A DNA stretch of 64,000 nt from Flavobacterium caseinilyticum. GTDB lineage: Bacteria; Bacteroidota; Bacteroidia; Flavobacteriales; Flavobacteriaceae. Every line of letters begins with the position of its first letter. The stretch's first letter is position 1. The position numbers were made by a program, and so were the translations under genes. The DNA lies in contig NZ_SMFM01000001.1 of NCBI RefSeq assembly GCF_004349085.1, forward strand, positions 930,001 through 994,000. Reading direction: 5' to 3'. This document shows, piece by piece, positions 17,659-26,939 of the stretch. The notes beneath the pieces were generated by a model. It did no database searches. It worked only from the letters and a program-made list of their open reading frames with translations, and was not told where the DNA came from.

Positions 17659-18142
17659 TTGTACTATTGTAAAAATAACGAATTAAGAAGGCAGTGTGAT
17701 TTACCTTTACTCTATTCATTGATAAGATATCAAACCACTACAAAGAGCATAAAAAACGTTTTAGCATATATCTAATATACAAAAAAATAAACTTTATATT
17801 TATAAAAATAATTTATAAATTAGGCTAAATTGCTGTAAAGCATTGTTTTACGATAAAAAAAACAAGGTTATAAGGTGTCGTTTAGTCAAATTAAAATATT
17901 GAGGAGATAAGACCGCGCTGGAGTTTGCATACCATGTATTCCAAAATTTGAACAGGATTAAAAAAGCGATTTAATGTTGACACACTTTTGGGTTGAAAAA
18001 AAAGAGAAGAAGTTGCTCTTCCGCATCGGTGTAAAATAGAGGAATTAATGTAAATTAACCTGTTGCGTCAAAAAAATTAATTTTTTTATAAGGTGTTAAC
18101 GTATATTTGGCAATCTTTGAATTTTAAAAACGAAACTATATC
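17659..18142. other. intergenic region upstream of the CDGSH gene
   Basis: This 484-base gap contains the -7 element TATATTTG at 18102-18109. A moderately GC-rich patch around 17900-18030 has no open frame I can support. Confidence 0.4.
18102..18109 (+). promoter_or_regulatory. -7 element of the CDGSH gene
   Basis: TATATTTG matches TAnnTTTG and lies 34 bases before the ATG, giving a leader of about 27 bases. Confidence 0.5.
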
Positions 18143-18370
18143 ATGAGTAAAACGAAACTAACAATCAATCGCAACGGATCTATTAAAATAGAAGGCGATT
18201 TCGAAATAACAGACTGCGAAGGAAAAGTGTACGGATTAGAAGGAAGAACCGCTTTGGGTCTTTGCCGTTGCGGATTATCAGCAAACAAACCTTTTTGTGA
18301 TGGTTCCCACCGCAACGGTTTTGAGCATGAATCAGCAGCATTTGATTTGCCACCAATGAAAGCAAAATAA
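18143..18370 (+). CDS. CDGSH iron-sulfur domain protein
   Basis: This 75-aa protein carries the complete CDGSH motif, C-x-C-x2-S-x3-P-x-C-D-G-S-H. The [2Fe-2S] ligands are Cys41, Cys43, Cys52 and His56. It has no membrane anchor, unlike animal mitoNEET. Family members are redox- or pH-labile cluster proteins linked to iron and redox homeostasis; the bacterial role is not settled. It has its own -7 element and is followed 205 bases later by a stress-type protein gene, probably a separate unit. Confidence 0.93.
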   Translation: MSKTKLTINRNGSIKIEGDFEITDCEGKVYGLEGRTALGLCRCGLSANKPFCDGSHRNGFEHESAAFDLPPMKAK

Positions 18371-18575
18371 GAAATTCCGTTTTTTAAAAAATTAACCATC
18401 AGTACCAGTGCGTGTTAGATCATAAAATGCACCTTTTTATTGTGATTTCATGTAGTGTATTTTGACTCATCTGTAAATTATACAAAAATTCCAAAAAATT
18501 ATATAGAGATTTTGTGGAGCGTTATCGTCAATTTTACATTAGTGAAAATAAGTTCACAAACTAAAAACTATTACT

Positions 18576-19121
18576 ATGGAAAACAATCAAAACACAAGCG
18601 GAAGTAACGAACGTCCTATGCTTACGGGAATGTTCGCTGACAGAGAAAGTACTGAACAAGCTTATAATGCACTTCATGAGCGCGGGTACAGCAAAGACGA
18701 TGTTAATCTGGTAATGTCAGACGAGACTAAGAAAAAGCATTATTCTGATGAAAATGACCATTCTGATCTTGGAACTAAGGCAGCAGAAACTGCAGGTACA
18801 GGTTCAGCAATTGGTGGAACAATAGGAGCTATCGCAGGGGTTATTGCTGCAATAGGAACGAGCGTATTAATTCCTGGATTGGGATTAATTATAGCAGGAC
18901 CATTAGCTGCAGGACTTGCAGGAGCAGGTGTTGGAGGAATTACTGGAGGACTTATTGGAGCACTTGTAGGTTCAGGAATTCCTGAAGACCGTGCAAAAAT
19001 TTACGAATCCGGAATCAAAAATGGTAACGTAGTGATGGCAGTACGTCCTAGAAACGACGAGGATGCAGAATATTTAGAGAACACTTGGAAGTCTAATCGT
19101 GGACAAGATATCTACAGATAG
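18576..19121 (+). CDS. general stress protein 17M-like, glycine-zipper membrane protein
   Basis: Residues about 15-50 (LTGMFADRESTEQAYNALHE ... VNLVMSD) match the YflT/GSP17M-like domain found in heat- and salt-induced proteins. A long Gly/Ala-rich hydrophobic stretch (about 74-135) has glycine-zipper spacing and could insert in a membrane. The C-terminus returns to a soluble beta-alpha fold (GIPEDRAKIYESGIKNGNVV), so the soluble domain seems to be split around the zipper. It is a single gene with a strong terminator. The stress role is inferred from the family. Confidence 0.8.
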   Translation: MENNQNTSGSNERPMLTGMFADRESTEQAYNALHERGYSKDDVNLVMSDETKKKHYSDENDHSDLGTKAAETAGTGSAIGGTIGAIAGVIAAIGTSVLIPGLGLIIAGPLAAGLAGAGVGGITGGLIGALVGSGIPEDRAKIYESGIKNGNVVMAVRPRNDEDAEYLENTWKSNRGQDIYR

Positions 19122-19140
19122 ATTTTTAAATTCTTAAGAA

Positions 19141-19174
19141 AAATACCCGCTGTCACACAGCGGGTATTTTTTTT
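19141..19174 (+). terminator. intrinsic terminator of the stress protein gene
   Basis: A perfect 13-bp stem (AAATACCCGCTGT / ACAGCGGGTATTT), a 3-base loop and a T-run. Confidence 0.92.
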
Positions 19175-19392
19175 CAATTTTTTTTTTCTCTTTTTATCTA
19201 AAGATAAATTATGAAAGTGCGGATTCTGTTGTGTTTTATAAATCAACCAATTCAAAAAGGCTACATCTTCATATTTTTATAGTTTTTTTTTGTTTTTGGG
19301 ATGTTTTTATTGTCAATCAGGAAAATTTTTTTCGAGTTACAATAGTGAATAATTATTGACTTTTGCCTCTGGATTGCTGAAATACTAGTATT

Positions 19393-21021
19393 TTATTCAG
19401 AGCCTAATTCAATTGCTTTTTCTAAAATTTCATCTCGACCTTGTTTCAATCCTTCAATAGTTGGTTTGATTTCTATATCAATTTTAACCCCTTTTCTTTG
19501 CGTTTCGGTTTTATCTGGGTACAAGATGCCGAGACCTGAAATTGCTGTTCTATACCCACCAATATACTCAAAAACAACTACGTTTCCATCTGCACCTGCT
19601 GTTTGATTTCCAATCGTAATCACATTATCAGCCGTTTGAATGGCCATAGCAGTAAATTCTGCTTTACTTATTGATTCATCATTAACTAAAAGGATAACTT
19701 TTCCTTTAAAATTTTTGCTGTTTTTTATCCCTGTTTGTAAATTCTCTTTATAGCGGAACATTCCCGGATAATCCATGTTTGGACTATAAACTGTACTAAA
19801 ATCTCTTTTTTCTGAATTTAAATGTTTTGATAACAGTTTGTAAATAGAGGCTGGATAATTCCTCAAGTCAATAATTATTGTTTTTTTATTTTCAAATGAT
19901 TTGAACAGTTCAGAAACATCTTCACCTTTAATTCTTGCCATATTTACATAACCAATTTTTTCGTTTATTGATTTTGTTTTAACTGCTGTAAGGTTGTCCC
20001 AGTATTTAAAATCATCAAAATTGTAGCGACTGACCGGAATTTTTTTGATTTGGTTATTCCTTTCGATAGTTAATGTTACAGTACTATTCTTTCCATGAAG
20101 AATTTCGTAATACGTCTGTCTAATTTTAATATTTGCATTGGAGCCGGCGATATATTTTGATTTTTTCTCTGTTTCTTTTCGGATATCTACATCATCAATA
20201 TTCAATAGTATATCGCCCAATTTTAAATTGTTGATAATTGCCAAAGAATCATTGTAGAAACCGGAAACTACAGCTTTATTATCAATGTTTGAAATTTTGA
20301 CGGGGAGATATTTGGGTTGCTCATCATTAAAGATGATCCAAGCATGAGTGTCGTCTAATTTTGCAACGAGTTCTTTAACGATAGACTGATATTCTTCTGG
20401 ATTCGATGCGCGTCGAAATTTTGGAATCATTTCTGTTAATACACAATCCCATTTTTGGTCATTAAGATATTTGTAAGGATAGAAATATTCAATGATATTC
20501 CAATATTTGAATAAGCCTAACAATCGATATTGTTCACTTGGATATGAAAAATTTTGATAAACAGGTTCATTTGTAACTTTAATAGCTCCGGCAGGTTCAG
20601 TAATGACAAAAAAATTTTCTCCTTGAAATCTGTTTTCTTCAATGTATTTTAACTTTGCTGTAAGTTCACTGTTGAAAATTTTTGAATTTTGTGTCCAAGA
20701 AAGATTGAAGTTTTTATCAAAAAGAAGTTGATCAGAAGCACAATTTTTACATTTTCCAATGTTCCCCAAAGCGTTGATCCAATTGATATAAATTTTTGAT
20801 AAAGATTCTTTATCAGTAGCTTCAAGTACCTGAGGTAGATATTTTATAAATTCTTTGTCCCAATCATATTTACCTTTTCCAACTTCTGGATGATAATATT
20901 TCAGAAAACCATACATTTTACCAATTGTAGCTAATTTTTCGGTTTCCGAAATCTTTTGTTGAGCAATTAAGGCATTAAAACTGAAGCAGATTAAAAGTAG
21001 AAGTAGAAATATTTTTTTCAT
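19393..21021 (-). CDS. S41 family peptidase (tail-specific protease-like)
   Basis: This is an exported serine peptidase with a signal peptide (residues 1-20, ending NALIAQ). A helical N-terminal domain has a CGDC-like pair (KCKNC, about 117-121). A PDZ-like segment sits around 250-310 (LKLGDILLNIDDVDI). The S41 core has FENKKTIIIDLRNYPA and VNDESISKAEFTAMAIQ, which contains the likely catalytic Ser, followed by GNQTAGADGNVV. At 542 aa it resembles the larger Bacteroidota S41 enzymes rather than CtpA. No neighbour suggests a substrate. Confidence 0.86.
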   Translation of the reverse strand: MKKIFLLLLLICFSFNALIAQQKISETEKLATIGKMYGFLKYYHPEVGKGKYDWDKEFIKYLPQVLEATDKESLSKIYINWINALGNIGKCKNCASDQLLFDKNFNLSWTQNSKIFNSELTAKLKYIEENRFQGENFFVITEPAGAIKVTNEPVYQNFSYPSEQYRLLGLFKYWNIIEYFYPYKYLNDQKWDCVLTEMIPKFRRASNPEEYQSIVKELVAKLDDTHAWIIFNDEQPKYLPVKISNIDNKAVVSGFYNDSLAIINNLKLGDILLNIDDVDIRKETEKKSKYIAGSNANIKIRQTYYEILHGKNSTVTLTIERNNQIKKIPVSRYNFDDFKYWDNLTAVKTKSINEKIGYVNMARIKGEDVSELFKSFENKKTIIIDLRNYPASIYKLLSKHLNSEKRDFSTVYSPNMDYPGMFRYKENLQTGIKNSKNFKGKVILLVNDESISKAEFTAMAIQTADNVITIGNQTAGADGNVVVFEYIGGYRTAISGLGILYPDKTETQRKGVKIDIEIKPTIEGLKQGRDEILEKAIELGSE

Positions 21022-21120
21022 AATATAGCCAACTTAATTCGTTTTATACTTCGCAAATAGATTCAAATTTTCTTAAAATGCTGAATGAATTAAATCAGTG
21101 CTATTTCAGTTTCGACAACA

Positions 21121-21981
21121 TTACTTCTTTTTCAAACTGCTGATAATCGCCATAACATCCTGATCGCCTAATCCTTCTTTTTCTGCTGCAGCATAACTGT
21201 CATACAAAGGATGAATCAAAGGGGAATCGAGTCCGGCTTCTTTGGCCAGTCTTAAATCTTTGACTAAATGTTTCAACGCAAATGCTGCCGGATAAGAATC
21301 GTTCAAAATAGAAGGTGTTTTGATATTTGTGATTCCGTTACCGCAAGCGCCTTGATTGATAATGTTGAGCATGTTCTCTTTGCTTACGCCATTTTTCTCG
21401 GCAAATAAAACCGTTTCGGCCATGCCTTGAAGATTCAATCCTAATAAATAATTGATGGCTAACTTGGCCGAACTCGCCACGCCAGGTTCGCCTACGTGAA
21501 TCGCAATTTTACCCAAAACGTCAAATATCGGTCTGGCTACCTCGTAATCTTCAGTTGAAGCACCCACAAGGATGACCAAAGTTCCGTCTTGTGCCGGTTT
21601 TACACTTCCAGAAACGGGAGCATCTATAAAATGGACTTGGTGTTGGTTGCAAATGGTATTTAAATAACGGGACGTTTCCGGAGCAACGGTACTCATATTG
21701 ATAATAGTTTTGCCAAGACTGGTTTTAGACAATAGACCTGTTGGTCCCTCAAAAACTTCTATTACCGCTGCGTCATTGGATAACATTGTCAAAACGACGT
21801 CACAGGTTTCCATTAGTTCTTGCAAACTGCTTGATGATTTTGCTCCAGCAGCCAGTAGTGGCGCTTCTTTATCTTTGGTGCGATTAAAAACCGATACTTC
21901 AAAACCTGATTTGAGTAGGTTCATAACCATTGGGTTTCCCATGTTGCCAAGACCTGTCCATCCTAATTTTAATGTATTCAT
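21121..21981 (-). CDS. NAD(P)-dependent beta-hydroxyacid dehydrogenase
   Basis: It belongs to the 3-hydroxyisobutyrate / 6-phosphogluconate dehydrogenase-like family, which oxidises beta-hydroxyacids or reduces semialdehydes such as succinic or glyoxylic semialdehyde. The Rossmann start is GWTGLGNMGNPM (residues 8-19), the substrate loop DAPVSGSVKPAQDG lies near 119-132, and the catalytic Lys is in SSAKLAINYLLG (about 171). The C-terminal helical domain is complete; 286 aa is normal. The exact substrate cannot be read from sequence. Confidence 0.88.
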   Translation of the reverse strand: MNTLKLGWTGLGNMGNPMVMNLLKSGFEVSVFNRTKDKEAPLLAAGAKSSSSLQELMETCDVVLTMLSNDAAVIEVFEGPTGLLSKTSLGKTIINMSTVAPETSRYLNTICNQHQVHFIDAPVSGSVKPAQDGTLVILVGASTEDYEVARPIFDVLGKIAIHVGEPGVASSAKLAINYLLGLNLQGMAETVLFAEKNGVSKENMLNIINQGACGNGITNIKTPSILNDSYPAAFALKHLVKDLRLAKEAGLDSPLIHPLYDSYAAAEKEGLGDQDVMAIISSLKKK

Positions 21982-22183
21982 AGTTTTTATTGCTAAATGA
22001 TACGTTTCCTGTTTTAGTTCTAAAGCTAGAATCCATCAGGAAAGCCGCACTAAAGTACGTTTTATTTCTGGAAAAGAAATAAAAATTAGCTACAAGAAAA
22101 GCGGTATAAATTTAAGTAAGGATTTTTTTATTAAAAGCAACTTTATGCCGCTTTACTTTATGTTGTTGGATGCTTTATTGATG

Positions 22184-22525
22184 TTAATATCCCAAAAGTG
22201 AAGTCAGAAGTTCATAGATTGTAATTCCTAGGCCTATTCCAATTAGAAACCAAACATATCTTTGCTTTTTGTCTGTTTTTACAAATTGTTCCTTGAGCAA
22301 TACGCCATTTTCCTTTAATTCAAGTTTGATTTCTTTTTTGTCGAATTGTTTGTATTTGGATTCCAATATTGCATCTCTGGCGTGTAGCTTTATTTCATGG
22401 GTAAGTCCAGAAAAAGAAAACTTTTTAGAAATTCTTTTTCCATTCAGTAAAACGCTTTCAATTCCAAAGATAGAGTTTAAGAATTCTATTTTATTGTTTT
22501 CAATATTGAATTCATCGTCTTTCAT
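22184..22525 (-). CDS. small tail-anchored protein of unknown function
   Basis: This 113-aa protein has a charged, beta-like N-terminal part (SIFGIESVLLNGKRISKKFS, HEIKLHA, KEIKLELKENGVLL) and one C-terminal transmembrane helix (about 90-110, VWFLIGIGLGITIYELL). It would sit in the inner membrane with its bulk in the cytoplasm. I do not recognise the family. The charged body plus single terminal helix is a coherent protein design, and no other frame competes. Confidence 0.6.
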   Translation of the reverse strand: MKDDEFNIENNKIEFLNSIFGIESVLLNGKRISKKFSFSGLTHEIKLHARDAILESKYKQFDKKEIKLELKENGVLLKEQFVKTDKKQRYVWFLIGIGLGITIYELLTSLLGY

Positions 22526-22719
22526 TTTCTGTTAGCTTTATCAATATACTATTTAATAAGAAAATTTTGTTATTGGCGCATCTGCTTGATTTTATGATTC
22601 TTTTATGTGAGTTAATAGCGTTTCAAACTCTTTGAATAAACGTAATAGTTACGCTATGCACTCGTTTCGCATGAGCGCCAGTTTGGTTAATAGTCCGTTA
22701 TGGTTATTAAAAGAGCAAG
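22526..22719. other. short GC-richer spacer
   Basis: This gap contains a patch (about 22616-22695) richer in G and C than its surroundings, with GCGTTTC and TTTCGC motifs. It has no open frame or clear stem and could be a remnant of a spacer repeat. Confidence 0.25.
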
Positions 22720-23784
22720 TTATTTTTTAATAATTTTATAAATGTATATCTTGTCATTGATAGAAAAATGAACAAAGTATAATCCGCTAGCATAGCTGGT
22801 AAGATCAATATTAGTTATTCCAGACTCAGATAAAGTTTCAAAGAGTTTTATTCCCAGAATATTATATACTGATAACGAATCGTAATCTGTATTAGAAGTG
22901 ATGTTAAATATCCCATTTGCAGGATTTGGAAAAATGGAAAAACTAAAATTATCGATGGAATAAATTCCTAATGTACTGATATCTTCATACGCTCCTATGT
23001 CAATAGTTCCTACAATTCTTTGGTTACCATCTAAGTCAGTGTTTGGGAAATATATTATTGAACTGTTAGAACCTGGCCATGAAGCTGAGAATATCGTTGA
23101 ATTTCCTGCATTAATCAATGCCGAATTGGCTTGTAAGCGAAAGTTATTATCCGTAGTATTTGTAAATAAAGGATTTACATCCAAATTATTTTGGTAATCA
23201 ATTGGATTCCCAAAACTTGCTAAATTGGCCAAGCCTCCTTCTATATTACAATATCTAAAAATTGGCGCCCAATTTCCTGCATTGTTATAAGTTCTAATTT
23301 GCGGACCAAGTGGACTTGAGTTACTGTAAAAAATACTGTTAGTAATATTAGGTGCTGGGCCAAATGTATATAATCCTCCACCTGAAGTACCAGCTGTATT
23401 TTGAACCACCGTATTATTTATAAACTGACCATTTCCACCATAAGCCATGTAGATAGCGCCTCCATTCGAGGTAGCAGAATTATCTGCAAAAAGATTATTG
23501 AACACATAGGATTCACCATTTAAAAATAAAGCTCCGCCATCTCTGGAACGATTCCCACTCAGAATATTGTTATTAAAAGTACATTTATAATTGCTATTAT
23601 TATACATACCACCTCCTTTATAAGCCGCATTATTGTCTGAAATGGAACAGTTAAAAATTTTTATTTCTGAGTAACCAGCTAAATAAATTCCTCCACCTTC
23701 ACCCCAATGGTATGCGTTACCTGTAGCATAATTATTATAAATTTGGCAATTGCTGACTATGACTTTACCATATCTTAAATACAT
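22720..23784 (-). CDS. C-terminal fragment of the T9SS beta-helix protein
   Basis: This 354-aa open stretch starts at an internal ATG and has the remaining beta-helix and the T9SS type A domain, but no signal peptide. It is not expected to function alone. Confidence 0.45.
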   Translation of the reverse strand: MYLRYGKVIVSNCQIYNNYATGNAYHWGEGGGIYLAGYSEIKIFNCSISDNNAAYKGGGMYNNSNYKCTFNNNILSGNRSRDGGALFLNGESYVFNNLFADNSATSNGGAIYMAYGGNGQFINNTVVQNTAGTSGGGLYTFGPAPNITNSIFYSNSSPLGPQIRTYNNAGNWAPIFRYCNIEGGLANLASFGNPIDYQNNLDVNPLFTNTTDNNFRLQANSALINAGNSTIFSASWPGSNSSIIYFPNTDLDGNQRIVGTIDIGAYEDISTLGIYSIDNFSFSIFPNPANGIFNITSNTDYDSLSVYNILGIKLFETLSESGITNIDLTSYASGLYFVHFSINDKIYIYKIIKK

Positions 23785-23847
23785 AGCTCCAGCACTGTAA
23801 GAAGCATTATTTCGGAAAATAGAATTTTCAATTATCGGATTATTATT

Positions 23848-24450
23848 TTAGATATACAGTCCCCCGCCATAACCTTCGGCGTAGTTTTCCTCGATTATAC
23901 AATTTTTTATTTGAAAACTACCCCCAGAAGTTTGAAAAACATAAATTCCACCCCCATTTCCAATATCTCCACCATCTAAACTCATGGAATAGCCATTTTT
24001 TATTGTTAGTCCATCAAGAATTGTACTAACGGTTAACTGCTCATATTCACAAGACAAAACATGTAATATATTATCTTGAATGACATTTACGTCGCCAATA
24101 TTACCACTCAGAATTGTTGGATGATTTATCCAATTTCGTTGATTTATATTAGTTTCGACACCACTAAAGCCACCGTAAATTGCAATGTTTGCCTTTAATT
24201 TGAAAGTATTTAGTCTTGGATTTATAGGGATTTGTCCATTTAGATCGGTTGTTGGGAAATATGTTCCTGCTGTCACCCAAATTTGTCCATCCGAAGTCGA
24301 GTTAATAGCTGTACTTAAATTTGTATAAGCATTTTGCCAACTAGTTCCATCATTTAAGCCTGTTGCATTTTGTTTTACGTAAACAATCTGTGAACTGCTG
24401 TTAATAGATATCATTAAAAATACCACTGTAAAAAGTAAATACTTATTCAT
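23848..24450 (-). CDS. N-terminal fragment of the T9SS beta-helix protein
   Basis: This 200-aa fragment has a signal peptide and the first beta-helix turns, ending GYGGGLYI before the TAA. If translated alone it would be exported to the periplasm without the T9SS domain. Confidence 0.5.
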   Translation of the reverse strand: MNKYLLFTVVFLMISINSSSQIVYVKQNATGLNDGTSWQNAYTNLSTAINSTSDGQIWVTAGTYFPTTDLNGQIPINPRLNTFKLKANIAIYGGFSGVETNINQRNWINHPTILSGNIGDVNVIQDNILHVLSCEYEQLTVSTILDGLTIKNGYSMSLDGGDIGNGGGIYVFQTSGGSFQIKNCIIEENYAEGYGGGLYI

Positions 24451-24737
24451 TTTTCATCGTTTTTATAAAATATGTTTTTTTATCACACCGATATTATTAC
24501 TTCTAGCTCAATCTTTACATCTGACAAATCAGATATTGAATACCAAATAGTAAATTACTCGGTTTGATGTGAACCAAATTGATTTGTTTTCAAATATAAG
24601 AATCATAGTATTGGAAATCCCCAAACACCTATTTATTTTCCGCAACCTTTTCGTACTTATAACACTAGAAAAGCACTTTTTTTTAGGAATTATATAGTCG
24701 TTTTTGAGATTGAACATGAAAGAAAGGATTTTGCATG

Positions 24738-24860
24738 AGGGAGGGAAGCGGCATCCTTTATTTTCTTTCTTTAAAAAAATAAAGATACAGCGTACCGCCC
24801 GACCCAAAGTGGCGAGGAGGAACGACAATGCTACTGCAGGGTCACGCCCGAAGGAATAAT
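24738..24860. repeat. GC-richer spacer element
   Basis: This lies inside the 579-base gap between the beta-helix gene and the permease gene. It contains GGAAGCGGCATCCTTT, a small inverted repeat (CTTTATTTT 24756-24764 / AAAATAAAG 24776-24784), then CCGCCCGACCCAAAGTGGCG and GGGTCACGCCCG. From memory, similar strings recur between genes in Flavobacterium genomes. It is much richer in G and C than its flanks. An open frame across it (24529-24828) has no protein-like features. Confidence 0.5.
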
Positions 24861-25029
24861 CGGTCTCTAATTCTTACGATATACTCTATACTCTTGCCTA
24901 TTTATTCTTCATTCTTTATTGTCCACTTTTCACTTCGCACTTTTCCCTTCCATTTTATGAAATTTCCAAAAAAAGTATATCTTTAGCCAACTAAAATCAA
25001 AACCCCAAAACCTTAAACCAAAAAAAAAT

Positions 25030-26436
25030 ATGGAAGACCAAAAACGAGACGATTTTAAAAGAGAATTAGGATTACTCGACGGAACCATGCTTGTGGTGGG
25101 TTCTATGATAGGTTCCGGGATATTTATTGTAAGCTCGGATATGGTTCGGCAATTGGGTTCCGCCGGTTGGTTGATTGCCATGTGGGTGCTTACGGGCACC
25201 ATTACGGTGATTGCCGCGGTGAGTTATGGCGAGTTGAGTGCGATGTTTCCTAAAGCGGGTGGTCAATATGTGTACATCAAGGAAGCCTACGGGAAACTGG
25301 TGGGTTTCTTGTACGGTTGGAGCTTTTTTGCTGTGATTCAAACTGGTACTATTGCAGCCGTGGGTGTGGCTTTTGCGAAATTTTCTGCCTATTTATACGC
25401 GCCTTTAAGCGATAAAAATATATTATATGAAATAGGGGATTTCAAACTCAATGCTGCTCAGATTGTTTCTATTTTCACCATTATTTTGCTGAGTTACATC
25501 AACAGTCGTGGAGTGAAAAACTCGAAGATTTTACAAACGGTTCTGACCGTTATAAAAATTGTATCGCTGGCAGGTTTGATTATTTTTGGTTTTATGGCTG
25601 CCAAAGCGGAAGTTTGGGATGCGAATTGGACCAATGCTTGGACTTCACAAACACTGAATGTGGAAACGGGTTCCTGGTTGCCCATTAGCGGAACGGCATT
25701 GATATCAGGCATTTCGGCAGCCTTGGTGGGTTCAATATTCTCAAGTGTAGCTTGGGAAGGAGTAACTTTTATCGCCGGAGAAATAAAAAATCCAAAACGC
25801 AATGTGGGATTGAGTTTGTTCCTGGGAACCTTAATCGTGAGTGTGATTTATATTTTGGCTAATATCATGTACTTGGCTGTAGTGCCTTTATATGAAATTG
25901 CTACAGCAGAATCAGATCGTGTGGCTGTTGTGGCTTCGCAAAGTATTTTTGGATCGGTGGGAACACTAATTATCGCTGTGATGATTATGATTTCGACTTT
26001 TGCCTGCAACAACGGTCTGATTATGGCGGGTGCGAGAGTGTATTATACAATGGCGCAAGACGGTGTTTTCTTTAAGAAAGCCGCTGAATTGAATCATGCC
26101 AGTGTTCCGGCTTGGTCTATCTGGGCGCAGTGTATCTGGGCTTCGGCGTTGTGTCTGACTGGGAAATACGGAGATTTATTGGATTTTGTGGTTATCATCG
26201 TTTTGATATTTTATATCTTGACTATTTTAGGAATATTTATTCTTCGCAAGAAAATGCCAAATGCCGAAAGACCGTATAAAGCTTTTGGATATCCATTTTT
26301 ACCGGCACTTTACCTAATTATCGCCACAGCAATTTGCATTGCTTTGTTGTACACTAAAACCAGTACCAGTGGTTGGGGTGTTTTGATTATGCTGATTGGT
26401 ATTCCGGTATATTATTTGACAAAAGCTAAGGAGTAG
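25030..26436 (+). CDS. APC family amino acid permease
   Basis: This 468-aa integral membrane protein has about 12 transmembrane helices and should import or exchange an amino acid. The first helix carries GSMIGSGIF (about residues 22-30), the substrate-contact motif of the family. Then come AAVSYGELSAMFPKAGGQYVYI and, in the middle, SSVAWEGVTFIAGEIKNPKRN, both typical of the LAT/AAT branch. The N-terminus is short and cytoplasmic. It has no operon partner. Substrate specificity cannot be read from the sequence. Confidence 0.9.
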   Translation: MEDQKRDDFKRELGLLDGTMLVVGSMIGSGIFIVSSDMVRQLGSAGWLIAMWVLTGTITVIAAVSYGELSAMFPKAGGQYVYIKEAYGKLVGFLYGWSFFAVIQTGTIAAVGVAFAKFSAYLYAPLSDKNILYEIGDFKLNAAQIVSIFTIILLSYINSRGVKNSKILQTVLTVIKIVSLAGLIIFGFMAAKAEVWDANWTNAWTSQTLNVETGSWLPISGTALISGISAALVGSIFSSVAWEGVTFIAGEIKNPKRNVGLSLFLGTLIVSVIYILANIMYLAVVPLYEIATAESDRVAVVASQSIFGSVGTLIIAVMIMISTFACNNGLIMAGARVYYTMAQDGVFFKKAAELNHASVPAWSIWAQCIWASALCLTGKYGDLLDFVVIIVLIFYILTILGIFILRKKMPNAERPYKAFGYPFLPALYLIIATAICIALLYTKTSTSGWGVLIMLIGIPVYYLTKAKE

Positions 26437-26591
26437 TTTTTTTTAAATTATGAGTTATGAATTATGAAGTTGTGAGATGTATTATATCATTTATGAATTC
26501 AAAATAGTCCAACTTAAATGAACTTATATTCCTTATATGTTTAAAAATACTCATAATTAATTCCTTTTTAGGGGTTTTTAAAAAAATCAGT

Positions 26592-26760
26592 AAAAATCCG
26601 TTTAATCCGTGTCATCTGCGGCTAAATTCGGTAGAATAACATAAAAAAATCCGTTCAATCCGTGTCATCTGTGGCCAAATTCCGTGCAACAATGGCAAAT
26701 TAACATATAAAAAAATCGGCTTAATCCGCGTCATCTGCACTCCAATTCGGAAAAATAACA
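26592..26760. repeat. three-copy degenerate tandem repeat
   Basis: Units of about 50-64 bases begin near 26592, 26644 and 26709. Each has the core AATCCG..TAATCCG.GTCATCTG.. followed by AATTCGG and AATAACA. The copies differ by point changes, so the array is not new. Confidence 0.75.
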
Positions 26761-26800
26761 AATAAAATAACAAAAAAAATAACAAAAAAAATAAATAAAA

Positions 26801-26835
26801 AAAATCCGTCTCGTTTTCATAACGTGACGGATTTT
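26801..26835. terminator. terminator between permease and GAPDH genes
   Basis: AAAATCCGTC and GACGGATTTT pair perfectly across a 15-base loop. A-rich sequence on the left gives a U-tract for the minus strand; the rightward T-run is short. Confidence 0.65.
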
Positions 26836-26939
26836 CTATTGAATTCAGGCTGGGTTGCTGTTGCTTTAAATTTAAAACTAATGACTAAAACTAAAACTAA
26901 AAAAAATACAATTACAATCCGCAACCTGTAAACGGCACG

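Larger units (their letters stand above)
22720..24450 (-). pseudogene. T9SS-secreted beta-helix protein, broken by an in-frame stop
   Basis: Two open stretches, 24450-23848 and 23784-22720, are in the same frame and separated only by a TAA at 23850-23848. The 21 codons after the stop are open and continue the repeat pattern (NNNPIIENSIF, NNASYSAGAM). Together they encode one protein of about 575 residues. It has a signal peptide (to about residue 20), a right-handed beta-helix of repeated N/G-rich turns (GGGIY, GGGLY, SGGGLY), a choice-of-anchor Q type end (DLDGNQRIVGTIDIGAYE), and a type A T9SS sorting domain starting at FSIFPNPANG and ending KIIKK. It would be an exported surface or secreted protein, perhaps a polysaccharide lyase or adhesin. 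As written, it cannot reach its sorting signal. Confidence 0.85.
26437..26939. other. repeat-rich intergenic region
   Basis: This 503-base gap between converging genes holds a three-copy degenerate tandem repeat (26592-26760), an A-rich run of ATAACAAA units (26755-26800) and a terminator hairpin (26801-26835). No gene is visible. Confidence 0.6.

Noticed and set aside
17584..17775. 63-aa plus-strand frame divergent from the DUF6134-like gene
   Set aside because: It overlaps the N-terminal coding part of that gene and lacks a promoter or protein-like pattern.
24529..24828. 99-aa open frame on the minus strand
   Set aside because: It overlaps the GC-richer spacer element, has no protein-like pattern and no promoter.
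26755..26800. CRISPR-like short repeats (ATAACAAA runs)
   Set aside because: The units are low-complexity, adjoining and without spacers; no cas genes are near.
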